64,000 nucleotides of DNA from an uncultured Helicobacteraceae bacterium (lineage in GTDB: Bacteria; Campylobacterota; Campylobacteria; Campylobacterales; Helicobacteraceae), in contig CAMWQM010000001.1 in the NCBI GenBank assembly GCA_947176375.1, positions 124,001 through 188,000 of the forward strand. The letters are read 5' to 3'. The translations under genes were made by a program, and so were the position numbers. The notes under the pieces were generated by a model. The model did not search any database, was not told the origin of the DNA, and was given only the letters and a program-made list of their open reading frames with translations. Positions within the stretch are counted from its first letter, which is position 1. Every line of letters starts with the position of its first letter. This document shows positions 8,702-17,808 of the stretch, one piece after another.

Positions 8702-9384
8702 TTAAATTTAAGATAGTATTACCAAAAATATTTCATATCTATGAATCTAATTTATTTAATAGATCCTGAAAACAAAAATAATGCAGATGTAAATAAAAAT
8801 ATTATCATCTAACTACTATCCAATATGATAGATTGAAAAATAAGTTGGTAAAAATAGATAATTTGATATATCTAAAGATACTTGCAATGAGCTTATTAGA
8901 TAATAAATTAGTATGTGATGGAGATAAATTATAGAGGGCAATGATGACTTATTTATCTTATCTTTATAAGAATGAATAGGGATATTATATCTTATACCAT
9001 TTTCATAAATCTATCAGATGAATTATAATTATATCCATATTCAAGTATTTTTGGAGGATGATGCAAAAAGCTAAGTATAGTATGGTTAGAGATATTAAAA
9101 TATTCATAATGTATATAAAGATATACATTATGAATATTTTATAGAACTATGTATTATCGATTATATTAGAAAATAAAATTGACAAAGATTAAATGAATAT
9201 AGAAATAAGAAAGTATTTGCTAATCTATTTTAGATATTTTAATTTTAAATACCAAAGGATAACAAAATAACAGCAAATAAAAATAAAGTATAATCATTCC
9301 AAAGCCTTACAAAAGTGAGAAAATATCTAATTAATAAATATAAAGCACAATATATGGCATTATAAAAGCTATTTTCTGATATAA
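8702..9384. other. Degenerate non-coding region
   Basis: Short open fragments look like worn coding DNA. One is a 46-codon + strand stretch around 8805-8935 reading HLTTIQYDRLKNKLVKIDN; I do not recognise it. A perfect 21-bp inverted repeat lies at 9096-9141. No intact gene or RNA is visible. Confidence 0.5.
9096..9141. repeat. Perfect 21-bp inverted repeat with a 4-base loop
   Basis: The arms at 9096-9116 and 9121-9141 are exact reverse complements and the loop is AAAG (9117-9120). Each arm contains TATTCATAATGTATA or its complement. It is too AT-rich and lacks a U-tract for an ordinary terminator. It stands in decaying DNA with no flanking genes. Confidence 0.85.
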
Positions 9385-9588
9385 TGTGGAGATAGTAGTA
9401 TTGTAAGCAAAATTGAGAATATAAGCATTGATAATAAGCAAAAGATTCTTACTTATTTGCAACGAAATTCTGTTCATTTCATAACACTTGATAGCTTTGT
9501 TGAGAAGGTTTTGTGGCATTTTCAAAATACTGATAAATTTAGCAATTTTAAAAGAAGTGATTTGAAATATTTAAAATGTAGTTTGTAA
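9385..9588 (+). pseudogene. Short gene remnant resembling AddA/RecB-type helicase
   Basis: A 67-codon open stretch without a start codon. It contains VHFITLDSFVEKVLWHF, which resembles the helicase segment (ITIDSFFxxILRKF-like) of AddA-family recombination helicases in Campylobacterota. Upstream is a stop and downstream is TAA at 9586. I see no Walker A segment or other AddA piece nearby, so at most this is a scrap. The family assignment is tentative and rests on one motif. Confidence 0.3.
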
Positions 9589-9896
9589 TTTTAAGAGATT
9601 TTATAATCTAGAATTTTATAGCTTTTTGTAAAATATCAATAAGAAAAATGTGATTAAATGGTGCTTTAAAGCTTTTATAAACAGCCTAGCATTGGTTTTT
9701 GGTATGCTTTAAATGTGTGGAATCAAAAATAAATCCTTTTAACAAGAATTTAAATAAATTAGAAATAAACCTAATAGGTTTTATAATTTAGATTAGGAAT
9801 TAGAAAAAGAGTAGATTTGCATTTAAAAATTAAATCTTTTGTATTAAAATTTTCTCAATAAATCTACTGCCTAGATAAACATTTACTTTAAAATTT
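9589..9896. other. Intergenic region, nothing recognised
   Basis: AT-rich DNA between the AddA-like scrap and the 3' end of gpsA. I see no open frame, RNA gene or strong hairpin. Confidence 0.5.
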
Positions 9897-10838
9897 CTAA
9901 ATCTCAAAATCTTTTGCAATTAGTTCTCTAACGCTGTCTTTTGGGGATTTACCATCTAGGATTTCATCAACTTGCTTTGCGATAGGAGTGTAGATATTAT
10001 GTTTATTTGCTAGATTTACGACCGCTCTTGTGCTTTGCACACCCTCTGCAACTTCGCCTAACTCATTTAAAATTAATTTTAGAGATTTGCCTTTTGCTAG
10101 TCCCATACCCACGCGATAATTCCTAGAGAGAATGGAATTTGCGCTTAAAAACAAGTCTCCTGCTCCGCTTAATCCTAAAAATGTCTCACTATTTGCTCCA
10201 AAGAATTTGCCAAATCTTGCCATTTCGATAAGCCCACGAGAGAGCATTGAGGCTTTTGCGTTATTTCCTAAGTTTAGCCCATCGGAGATTCCGCCTGCTA
10301 TCGCTATTATGTTTTTATATGCTCCAGCAACCTCGCCACCGATTACATCATTATTAAAATATATTTTTATAAAATTTGGGAAGATGTTTGCAAAACATGC
10401 TAGCTCTTTTTCTCTTTTTGTGTGTATGTTTAATGCACAGGGCATTCCCTCTAGCACTTCTTTTGCAAATGATGGTCCCATAAGATAGCCTACATTTTTA
10501 TTCTCACATAATTCATCGAATATATCACTTATAAAAGCTCCGCTATCTATTTCTATGCCTTTTGTCGCAACCAAGATGATTGATTTATTGTTAAATTTTA
10601 CTTTGCTTAGCCATTCTCGCATAACATCACTTTTAATTGCAATGATTATGTATTTAAAATTTAGAGCTTGTGCTAAATCTATTTGCAAAACTTTATGCGA
10701 AAAATAGCTGTTTAGGAAACTTAATTGCTTCCTTGAGACAATGCCAACATTATTTTTTTGGCTAAATGCAAATGCTAGTGCTCTTCCCCAGCTACCACCA
10801 CCAATAACTGCTATGCTATTTTTCACTTCTATCCTCAC
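9897..10838 (-). CDS. gpsA: Glycerol-3-phosphate dehydrogenase [NAD(P)+]
   Basis: Reduces dihydroxyacetone phosphate to sn-glycerol-3-phosphate for phospholipid synthesis. The N-terminal Rossmann motif is IAVIGGGSWGRALAFAF (residues 9-25). GPSFAKEVLEGMPCA and GAYKNIIAIAGGISDGLNLG (about 135-200) are the substrate and catalytic segments, the Lys in AYKN being the usual catalytic residue. FLGLSGAGDLFLS follows. Its 313 residues match the family. Its start overlaps the argS stop by four bases, so it is the distal gene of a tatA-argS-gpsA unit. Confidence 0.95.
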   Translation of the reverse strand: MRIEVKNSIAVIGGGSWGRALAFAFSQKNNVGIVSRKQLSFLNSYFSHKVLQIDLAQALNFKYIIIAIKSDVMREWLSKVKFNNKSIILVATKGIEIDSGAFISDIFDELCENKNVGYLMGPSFAKEVLEGMPCALNIHTKREKELACFANIFPNFIKIYFNNDVIGGEVAGAYKNIIAIAGGISDGLNLGNNAKASMLSRGLIEMARFGKFFGANSETFLGLSGAGDLFLSANSILSRNYRVGMGLAKGKSLKLILNELGEVAEGVQSTRAVVNLANKHNIYTPIAKQVDEILDGKSPKDSVRELIAKDFEI

Positions 10839-12418
10839 ATTTTGATTTTAGCGACAATTCCCATACAAGAAAGTCCCGTTGTAATGGACAATGAGACTAT
10901 TTTTAGGATACTCAAAATTTCTCCTTCAAATGAGTTGCCAATAATTTTAGACGAATTGTAACAGAAATGCAACTTTGAGGCTAGATTCTTTAGATATTCT
11001 GGGAGTTTTTGCAATGATTTCTCGCTAAATGAGCTCTCTAAAAATTTAGGTAGAAGTAGAGCATAGATAAGCAAATCTATCCAAATAGCAGAATCTATTT
11101 TCTCAAACTCAAAGCCATTTTTTACACTACTTTTATTTAGGATTGTATGGATTCTAGCGTTTGCATAGTTTATATAATATAGCGGATTGTTGGAATCCTC
11201 ACTCTTTAGGAAATCTAGGTCAAATTCCAAATGAGTATCTGCCTTTTTGGTTATAAAGATAAACCTCATTGCATCGATTCCTATCTCATCAATAACATCT
11301 TGCATTAAGATAAAATTACCTGCTCTTTTACTCATTTTAAATGGTTTGCCTGCTTTAAGGAGGCTTACCATTTGCGATAATAAAACTTCTAGTTTAGAGC
11401 TATCATAGCCCAAAAAATCAATACTAGCGTTGATTCTAGCTATATATCCGTGGTGGTCAGCTCCCCAAATATTTATGTAGCTATCAAAACCTCGCTTAAA
11501 TTTATCATTATGATAGATTATATCTCCAGCTAGATATGTTGGCTCACCATTTTCTCTAATCACGACTCTGTCTTTTTCATCTCCCTTTAAGCTTGACTTT
11601 AGCCAAACTTTGGAATCTTCATTATAGAGGGCATTGTTTTGTTCTAGTTTTTCTAATGTGCTAGACATATCTTTGCTTAAGACTTTTTCACTTACAAAAT
11701 TGTCGAATTCTATGTTTGCATTTTTTAGATTCTCTTTTATTAGGAAAAGTATTTCATTTACCCCAAATGCCCCTAATTCCTTACAAAAAGCAGAATCTAA
11801 TGGATTTAAAAATAGATTCTTATCAAATATATCTTTTGCTTTTTTTGCGATATTATTTATGTATTCACCTCTATAATAGCTCTCTGGGTATTGCACCTCT
11901 TGCCCTAGTAATTCTTTTGTTGTTAGATAGATTGAAAGTCCTAGCATATCTATCTGGCTTCCCGCGTCATTTATATAGTATTCTGTCGTGATTTTATATC
12001 CTAGCTTTCGCCCTATTCTTGCTAAAGTATCTCCAAAAATAGCTCCTCTTGCGTGTCCTATATGAAGCGGCCCTGTTGGGTTTGCACTTACAAACTCTAA
12101 TAGAATGCTTTTAGATCCTACTTCTTTTATAAATGAATTTGGATTTTCAAGTAATTTGCTAGAGATATCTGCTAGAAAGTTTTTGCTTAAAGTAAAGTTT
12201 ATAAAACCATTCACTTCGCGAATATTTTCAAACTCATTATAATGTTGCAATTTTTTTATTAAATCTTTTGCGATATTGCTAGGATTTTTTTTTAGCTCTT
12301 TAGCTAGAATAAAAGCAATAGGTGTGGCTAAATGCCCAATTTTGCTATCTTTTGGAATCTCTAATATTACATCTTTTTGTAATGTAGAATCTAAAATATC
12401 TTTTATTTTATAATACAC
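10835..12418 (-). CDS. argS: Arginyl-tRNA synthetase
   Basis: Class I synthetase that charges tRNA-Arg. The HIGH signature is in ANPTGPLHIGHARGAIFGDT (about residues 112-131), the KMSKS-like loop is KPFKMSKRAGNF (about 356-367), and the C-terminal anticodon-binding DALR-type domain follows. At 527 residues it is slightly shorter than H. pylori ArgS (about 540). It sits between tatA (1-bp overlap) and gpsA (4-bp overlap). The tatA-argS order matches H. pylori. Confidence 0.95.
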   Translation of the reverse strand: MYYKIKDILDSTLQKDVILEIPKDSKIGHLATPIAFILAKELKKNPSNIAKDLIKKLQHYNEFENIREVNGFINFTLSKNFLADISSKLLENPNSFIKEVGSKSILLEFVSANPTGPLHIGHARGAIFGDTLARIGRKLGYKITTEYYINDAGSQIDMLGLSIYLTTKELLGQEVQYPESYYRGEYINNIAKKAKDIFDKNLFLNPLDSAFCKELGAFGVNEILFLIKENLKNANIEFDNFVSEKVLSKDMSSTLEKLEQNNALYNEDSKVWLKSSLKGDEKDRVVIRENGEPTYLAGDIIYHNDKFKRGFDSYINIWGADHHGYIARINASIDFLGYDSSKLEVLLSQMVSLLKAGKPFKMSKRAGNFILMQDVIDEIGIDAMRFIFITKKADTHLEFDLDFLKSEDSNNPLYYINYANARIHTILNKSSVKNGFEFEKIDSAIWIDLLIYALLLPKFLESSFSEKSLQKLPEYLKNLASKLHFCYNSSKIIGNSFEGEILSILKIVSLSITTGLSCMGIVAKIKM

Positions 12419-12666
12419 TAGGCTTTTTTCACACTCTCTGTTTCATTTATAGTGGAACTTTGGCTTTCTTTAATATTTTGTTTGTTGTCAATTTCTTTGT
12501 TTGCTATGTTTTCTTTAATTTCCTCTTCATCGTCTTTTACAGCTTTTTTGAAGTTTTTAATACCAGAGCCAAGTCCTTTTGCCAAATCAGGTATTTTTTT
12601 AGCACCAAATAATAAAACAACTATTCCTAAAATAATCAGTAGTTCTGGAACACTAGGCATTGCCAT
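12418..12666 (-). CDS. tatA: Twin-arginine translocase subunit TatA
   Basis: Forms the protein-conducting element of the Tat pathway, which exports folded proteins such as molybdenum and selenium redox enzymes. One N-terminal membrane helix, [20 protein letters not shown] (residues 6-25), is followed by an amphipathic helix with the FGxKKxPxLxKGLG signature and an acidic Lys/Glu/Asn tail. At 82 residues it has the usual length. It lies directly upstream of argS; tatB and tatC are not here. Confidence 0.92.
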   Translation of the reverse strand: MAMPSVPELLIILGIVVLLFGAKKIPDLAKGLGSGIKNFKKAVKDDEEEIKENIANKEIDNKQNIKESQSSTINETESVKKA

Positions 12667-12726
12667 TTTTAATCCTTAAAATTAATTTAAAAACTAATTA
12701 TATTATAAAATAGCTAAAAATTAAAG

Positions 12727-13350
12727 CTATTCCCAATTTTTACAGATATTTTGAGTTTTTAGGGCATTATTTTTGAAAGTAATTGAGTTTAGAATGCTTA
12801 AGAATCCATTTAGAGCAATCTTAAAATCATCATTAATAATCATAAAATCAAATGAATTTAAACTCTGCATTTCATTATAAGCGTGGTTCAATCTATTTTC
12901 TATCACCTCTTTGCTATCTAGGTTGCGAGATATTAAACGGGATTCTAAAATCTTTTTATTTGGTGTTGTGATAAAGATTGAAGTAGCTTTTGGATAGTGT
13001 TTTTTAATGCTTTTTTGCCCTTGAACATCAACATCAAATAAAACTATTTTATTTTCATTCAAAGCCTTTAAGACTTGAGATTTAGAAGTGCCATAATAGT
13101 TATTATGCACCTTTGCCCATTCTAAAAACTCATCATTTTTAATACCTCTCTCAAACTCATCTTTGCTAATGAAATTATAATGCACCCCATCAATCTCACC
13201 TTCTCGCATATTTCTTGTGGTTGATGAAATGGAGAAATAAAGATTTTCTATTTTTTTAAAAACTTCATTACAAAGGCTTGATTTTCCTGCACCACTTGGA
13301 CCTGAGATTATTAAGATATTTGTCTCTAAATTCATTATTTGCTTTATCAC
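12727..13350 (-). CDS. gmk: Guanylate kinase
   Basis: Phosphorylates GMP to GDP. The P-loop is ISGPSGAGKSSLCNEV (residues 15-30). The GMP-binding segment STTRNMREGEIDGVHYNFIS (about 43-62) and the lid/adenine region ISRNLDSKEVIENRL follow. The 207 residues match the family. Its start overlaps the stop of the acidic protein gene upstream by four bases, as in the corresponding H. pylori pair. Confidence 0.95.
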   Translation of the reverse strand: MIKQIMNLETNILIISGPSGAGKSSLCNEVFKKIENLYFSISSTTRNMREGEIDGVHYNFISKDEFERGIKNDEFLEWAKVHNNYYGTSKSQVLKALNENKIVLFDVDVQGQKSIKKHYPKATSIFITTPNKKILESRLISRNLDSKEVIENRLNHAYNEMQSLNSFDFMIINDDFKIALNGFLSILNSITFKNNALKTQNICKNWE

Positions 13351-15482
13351 TTTTTTGTTGGAAAAGTTATGTTTATAGTGATTTGCACTCCGCTTAAGAG
13401 TTCTCTTAATTTATCAATCGGGAATGTTTTGATAATCTCTGTTAAGTCTAAATTCACATTGCTTTGAGAATTTCCTACATTTATTTGAGTGTTTGGTTCT
13501 TGCACGGTCATTTGAGCTAGATTCGTTTCACCTTGCATTTGATTTTGGAAATTATTAGATTCAACCTGCATAGGATTAAATTGCATATCATCATTAGTTT
13601 TAAAAGAAGGAGAAAAATTTGTTTGAGATAAATCTGCTTGATTAAAGTTTGAATCTTCATTGAAAGTGGAATCTTGAGTTAGATTAATAGTATTAAAATC
13701 TGCATCGTTGTAATCAGCATTATTAACCATATTTTCCTCTCCCAAAGCCTCACTTAGCGCCTCTTGTGTAAGTGAGCTAAAATCATCGCTTTGTATCATA
13801 AAACTATTATTTTCTACTTGATTTGCATCTTCTAAAATATTTGTTAATTCCGTAATATCCTCTTTATTTAGTATTTTTGGCTCATTATTTGTGTCAAATT
13901 GTGTTTGAGAAATATTATTTTGGAAATCTTGCATTTCATCCATTGCAAAACTATTATCGATTTCATATTCATTTGCTTTGTATTGTGATAAATTAGCAGA
14001 TTCTGCATTTAGGGAATTATTATTAAGATTGTCTAAAGATTGTTCTTGTAGGAGTAAAAGTGCTTCATCGTCAAGATTTTCTAGCTCATCATCACTTAAA
14101 TCATTAATATCTTTGACATTCCCATCTTCATTTAGTGGCAATCCTAACATATTATATCGTCTTAAGTCCTCTTCTTTTGGCTGTATAGCTTGACTATCTA
14201 AGTCATTCCAATTGTTTAATAGAAAGTCATTGTCTGTTACTTTGGAATTTGTTTGATTAGATTTGCTATCTTCTTTTATATTTAAATTGTTAATATCAAT
14301 ATTATCTAAAATATTCCCTGATGGTTGCGATGGCTGCTGATTATCATTTGTCATAATATTGCTTACATTTTTAGTATTATCAAGTTGTTCTAACTCATCT
14401 AAATTATCGCTTATATCAAAATCATCTTCCATTTCTTGCAAACTATTTGTGCTAAATTTGTCATTTGTAGAGCTAGATTTCATATTATTGACATTTTTAT
14501 CCATTTCTTCTAACTCAAAATCATCTGAAATATTATTAAAATCTGCTGTTGTGCTATATTCCTGTTGTGATTGTATTGTTTGTGGCTCTTTCTTTTTGTA
14601 TATATCTCCGCCTATTATGCTTTTTTTCTTATTTTTTTCCTCTGTTTCAAGAAACTTATCTTGTATTGCAAAAATAGAATCAAAGTCTATATCATCTTGC
14701 GATGTTTTATTTTTTTGTTGAGGCTGATCTGTATCTTTTATATCTTCTTGGAGAAACATAGAATCTTTGTCTTGCATTATAATATCCTCTGTATTGACAA
14801 TCATTGTTTTGTTATTTTCTATATTTTCTACTTGATTTGTATCTGGGCTAATTTCATCTAGTAAATCGATATCTAAGCTATTTGGTGATGGCAAGTCTAT
14901 TGAATTATTTTCATTTACAGAATCTTTATTGGTCGGGATTTCATCTAATATTATATTGTCATCTAAGTTTTGGGCTAAATTATTGGTAGCTGGGAAGTCA
15001 TCTTTTATCCCACTTAAAAATTCATCATCATTATCACTAAATGCTGTTAAGTCAATATCTTTATTCGCATTTATATCGAAATTATCGCTTGTATTCAAGT
15101 TTAATTCTAAATCATATTTATTATTTTGTATGTCTTCATATGAGTTGCTAGAAAGACTTATATCGCTATATTTTTCTTTTCTTAATACTTCATAAATATC
15201 TGTTGGTAAAAAAGGTTTTCTTATGTAGCTATCAAAGCCACTTTTTAGTGGATTGTCTTTTGAAAGGATAAGGCAGAATTTTGTTGTTATCATTTTATTT
15301 TTAAAATGCTCAAAATCTCCTGTATTTAATACTCCATCATCAATAAAAATACAATTATAATCTTCTTTTAATGGTATATCAGATATAGAGGATACAACAT
15401 CAAGGCTTATGTTTACCTTTTTAGCCGTAATATTAAAAATTTTCCTAACTGCTGGGTTTGCATTAACAAGCAGAAACTTCAT
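13347..15482 (-). CDS. Large acidic Asn/Asp-rich protein with an N-terminal receiver-like domain
   Basis: A 711-residue protein. Residues 1-105 look like a degenerate response-regulator receiver domain: FLLVNANPAVRKIF at the start, CIFIDDG near the usual phospho-Asp position, and YIRKPF matching the conserved Lys-Pro. Residues 110-665 are low-complexity and very rich in Asp, Asn, Glu, Ser and Gln, probably disordered. A conserved-looking tail of about 40 residues contains LTEIIKTFPIDKLRELLSG. It occupies the place of the H. pylori 'poly-E-rich' protein between gmk and nucT. No output domain is visible and the function is unknown. It overlaps gmk by four bases. Confidence 0.8.
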   Translation of the reverse strand: MKFLLVNANPAVRKIFNITAKKVNISLDVVSSISDIPLKEDYNCIFIDDGVLNTGDFEHFKNKMITTKFCLILSKDNPLKSGFDSYIRKPFLPTDIYEVLRKEKYSDISLSSNSYEDIQNNKYDLELNLNTSDNFDINANKDIDLTAFSDNDDEFLSGIKDDFPATNNLAQNLDDNIILDEIPTNKDSVNENNSIDLPSPNSLDIDLLDEISPDTNQVENIENNKTMIVNTEDIIMQDKDSMFLQEDIKDTDQPQQKNKTSQDDIDFDSIFAIQDKFLETEEKNKKKSIIGGDIYKKKEPQTIQSQQEYSTTADFNNISDDFELEEMDKNVNNMKSSSTNDKFSTNSLQEMEDDFDISDNLDELEQLDNTKNVSNIMTNDNQQPSQPSGNILDNIDINNLNIKEDSKSNQTNSKVTDNDFLLNNWNDLDSQAIQPKEEDLRRYNMLGLPLNEDGNVKDINDLSDDELENLDDEALLLLQEQSLDNLNNNSLNAESANLSQYKANEYEIDNSFAMDEMQDFQNNISQTQFDTNNEPKILNKEDITELTNILEDANQVENNSFMIQSDDFSSLTQEALSEALGEENMVNNADYNDADFNTINLTQDSTFNEDSNFNQADLSQTNFSPSFKTNDDMQFNPMQVESNNFQNQMQGETNLAQMTVQEPNTQINVGNSQSNVNLDLTEIIKTFPIDKLRELLSGVQITINITFPTKK

Positions 15483-15562
15483 CTTTGCTCCAAATTTTTA
15501 AACTTATTCTTATAAATAAAATGCGATTATACCAAAAATTAAATTTTTAAAGGTTGTATAAA

Positions 15563-16081
15563 ATGAGGATAATAACAATTTTACTAATTTTGTTTTCACT
15601 TTCATTTGCAGATTCTATTTACTTTATGCCATATCAAGCAAAAGATGCGATTGGCAACTTAATAAAAGAGATTAAGAATGCAAAAAATGAAGTAAAAATT
15701 TCAATTTATAGCTTTACAAATAGAGAGATTGGTAAGGCGATTAGAGATAGTGCGAAGAAGGGTGTGAAATATAAAATCATATTTGATTATAAAAGCAATA
15801 TTGATGATGATTATTCTCAAATTGGCTATCTTGCAAAACTAAAGAATATCGAGGTTTGCACCTTGCAGGGCAGAAGGGCTAAAAATGATAAATATAATGG
15901 TATTATGCATAATAAACTTGCAATTATTGATAATCAAACAATCATTCTTGGCTCAGCAAATTGGTCTAAAGGCGCATTTGAGCTAAATTATGAAACTCTA
16001 CTTATTTCTAACAATAAAGATTACATAGATTCTGCAAATAATTATTTTAATAAAATGTTTAGCGAATGTAAGGCTTTCTAG
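15563..16081 (+). CDS. nucT: Exported phospholipase D-type nuclease NucT
   Basis: A PLD-superfamily nuclease of about 172 residues with a signal peptide (MRIITILLILFSLSFA). The single HxK motif is HNKLAIIDNQTIILGSANWS (about residues 115-134), so it should act as a dimer. In H. pylori the homologue is a surface-associated endonuclease. I chose ATG 15563 over TTG 15554 because AAGG at 15550-15553 is nine bases before the ATG but directly abuts the TTG. It is divergent from the acidic-protein gene and convergent with fliR. Confidence 0.9.
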   Translation: MRIITILLILFSLSFADSIYFMPYQAKDAIGNLIKEIKNAKNEVKISIYSFTNREIGKAIRDSAKKGVKYKIIFDYKSNIDDDYSQIGYLAKLKNIEVCTLQGRRAKNDKYNGIMHNKLAIIDNQTIILGSANWSKGAFELNYETLLISNNKDYIDSANNYFNKMFSECKAF

Positions 16082-16085
16082 GTTG

Positions 16086-16117
16086 CTTAGATTCCACTTT
16101 AAAGACAAGAATCTAGG
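16086..16117. terminator. Stem-loop of GATTC/GAATC words between convergent nucT and fliR
   Basis: The arms CTTAGATTC (16086-16094) and GAATCTAGG (16109-16117) pair over nine positions (one G-T) around a 14-base loop. It sits five bases past the nucT stop and overlaps the fliR stop codon. A shared-terminator role is inferred from position. Confidence 0.45.
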
Positions 16118-16886
16118 CTAGTTTGATGATTTGGGCAATAAATTTTAATGCTATTAGAATTTCTTCTTTAAAATGAAACATCATAGCAGGAATTGTAATA
16201 ATAAGCACCACAAATGCAATGATAGTCTTTAGTGGTAACCCTATGATAAGTAGATTGAATTGTGGGTGAGTTCTAGTAATCATACCAAAAATAATCTCAG
16301 ATAATAAAATCACGCCCAAAACAGGAAAAGCAATTGTAAAACCTATTACAAAAATACTTCCAGCAGCTTTTATGAAAAAAGTTAGCATATTTTCACTAAT
16401 CATAAAGCCGCCTAGTGGGATATTTTGCAAACTATTTGCAACAAGCCAAAATACAAAGTGATGAAAATCAAGGCTTAAAAATACGAGCATTGCAACTATA
16501 CTTAAAAGTTGTGCTATGATTAGATTCTGCGCTCCGCTCACAGGGTCATACACGCTGGCCACACTCATACCGATGCTAAAGCCCAAAAGTTCGCCTGCAT
16601 AAGCGATTGCATTAAATACGATTTGCAAAAAGAATGCTGCCAAAAATCCGAATAGCATCTCACTCATTCCTGCTATCATAAATTCCATAATCGTTATATT
16701 TGTATTAAATGGGGGCAAAAGTGGGAAAAACAATAATGCTAAAAAAAATATCATAGCACCTTTAATTGACATAGGAATAAGCCTAGAGTCAAAAAATGGA
16801 AAAAATGCAATCATTCCGCTAAAACGCAAGATTAAAAGAAAAAAATTTGCTACATTTCCCTCGCTTAAATAGCCAAATAATTCCAT
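16113..16886 (-). CDS. fliR: Flagellar type III export protein FliR
   Basis: Inner-membrane component of the flagellar export gate. The 257-residue, very hydrophobic protein has about six membrane helices. FliR-like segments include FAYAGELLGFSIGMSVASVYDP-type sequence around residues 92-112 (here IAYAGELLGFSIGMSVASVY) and the C-terminal FNLLIIGLPLKTIIAFVVL. The gene stands alone, convergent with nucT, with the LolD-like gene upstream on the same strand. Length and hydrophobic profile match the family. Confidence 0.92.
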   Translation of the reverse strand: MELFGYLSEGNVANFFLLILRFSGMIAFFPFFDSRLIPMSIKGAMIFFLALLFFPLLPPFNTNITIMEFMIAGMSEMLFGFLAAFFLQIVFNAIAYAGELLGFSIGMSVASVYDPVSGAQNLIIAQLLSIVAMLVFLSLDFHHFVFWLVANSLQNIPLGGFMISENMLTFFIKAAGSIFVIGFTIAFPVLGVILLSEIIFGMITRTHPQFNLLIIGLPLKTIIAFVVLIITIPAMMFHFKEEILIALKFIAQIIKLA

Positions 16887-17058
16887 TTTTAAGCCTTTTG
16901 TTTTTGAAATAAAGCTAAATTCTTAATATTTTTAAAAAAATGTTTTTGGCTAGATTTGAAGTCGCATTTATATCCCAAATATTTGGAATCTAAATGTTTA
17001 GAATCTGCTTTAAATGTCGCATATAGAAGCAATTTATGATTTAAATATTGCATAGATT

Positions 17059-17757
17059 TTAGCTAGATATTTTTTTGCTATATTCTTTTAGAGTGCAATC
17101 TTTCAGATAGAATATTTTGTTGCACATTTGGGCTAATTCGATATTATGCGTTGCGATGACCATACAAGCACTATTTTTATCAATATAATCAAAAATGATT
17201 TTCATAACTTTATTTGTTGTGTCTATATCAAGATTCCCAGTTGGCTCGTCTGCAAAGATAATTTTTGGCTTTTTGGTAAGCACTCTTGCGATAGAAAGTC
17301 TCTGCTGCTGTCCGCCGCTAATCTCGCCAATTTGTTGTTTTAGAATATGTGAGATTCCAAAATCTTGCAATAAATCCATATCAATGTTTTGATTTGTAAG
17401 GATAGAGGCGACTTGCAGATTTTCATAAGCGCTAAATCCGCGAAAAAGATAGTGAGATTGAAAGATTATACCAATTTCATTTTTTCTCATCCCAATCAAT
17501 TTATCATCACTAAGTGAATAAATATCACTAACTCCATTTAGATTCACCTTTCCCTCTAGCGGAGGCAAGAGGGTTGATAGATTATTTATTAGCGTGGATT
17601 TTCCACTCCCGCTAACCCCAAGTATCGCTATACTCTCTTTTGCATTGATATTTAAATTTATATCTTTATATAGGAGGTTTTCAAAGCTATGTGAGAGATT
17701 ATGAGCCTCTATTAGAGGGGAATTTGTATGGTTGGTGGAGCTGTTAGAATCTAGCAT
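17059..17757 (-). CDS. ABC transporter ATP-binding protein, LolD-like
   Basis: Complete ABC ATPase of 232 residues with Walker A GVSGSGKSTLINNL (about 48-61), Q-loop IIFQSHYLF, signature ISGGQQQRLSIARVL, Walker B KIIFADEPTGNLD and H-loop IATHN. This profile fits the LolD/MacB/FtsE group that works with MacB-like permeases, for example in lipoprotein release. No permease is adjacent, so the partner is unknown. It lies between tsf (upstream, same strand) and fliR. Confidence 0.85.
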   Translation of the reverse strand: MLDSNSSTNHTNSPLIEAHNLSHSFENLLYKDINLNINAKESIAILGVSGSGKSTLINNLSTLLPPLEGKVNLNGVSDIYSLSDDKLIGMRKNEIGIIFQSHYLFRGFSAYENLQVASILTNQNIDMDLLQDFGISHILKQQIGEISGGQQQRLSIARVLTKKPKIIFADEPTGNLDIDTTNKVMKIIFDYIDKNSACMVIATHNIELAQMCNKIFYLKDCTLKEYSKKISS

Positions 17758-17808
17758 TTAAAACTCTTATGCTAGATTGTATTTTGAGTTTAGATTTTAG
17801 CCTTAATT

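Noticed and set aside
9331..9525. Open frame of 64 residues on the minus strand
   Set aside because: It overlaps the opposite-strand AddA-like scrap, has no ribosome site and lies in decaying DNA. It is most likely chance in AT-rich sequence.
14359..14861. Open frames of 96-120 residues on the plus strand inside the acidic-protein gene
   Set aside because: They are antisense shadows of the Asp/Asn-rich repeats, which read as Ser/Leu/Phe-rich text in reverse. They have no ribosome sites.
16887..17058. Possible GATTC-word terminator between fliR and the LolD-like gene
   Set aside because: The two GAATCT copies (around 16985-17005) face the same way and cannot form a stem.
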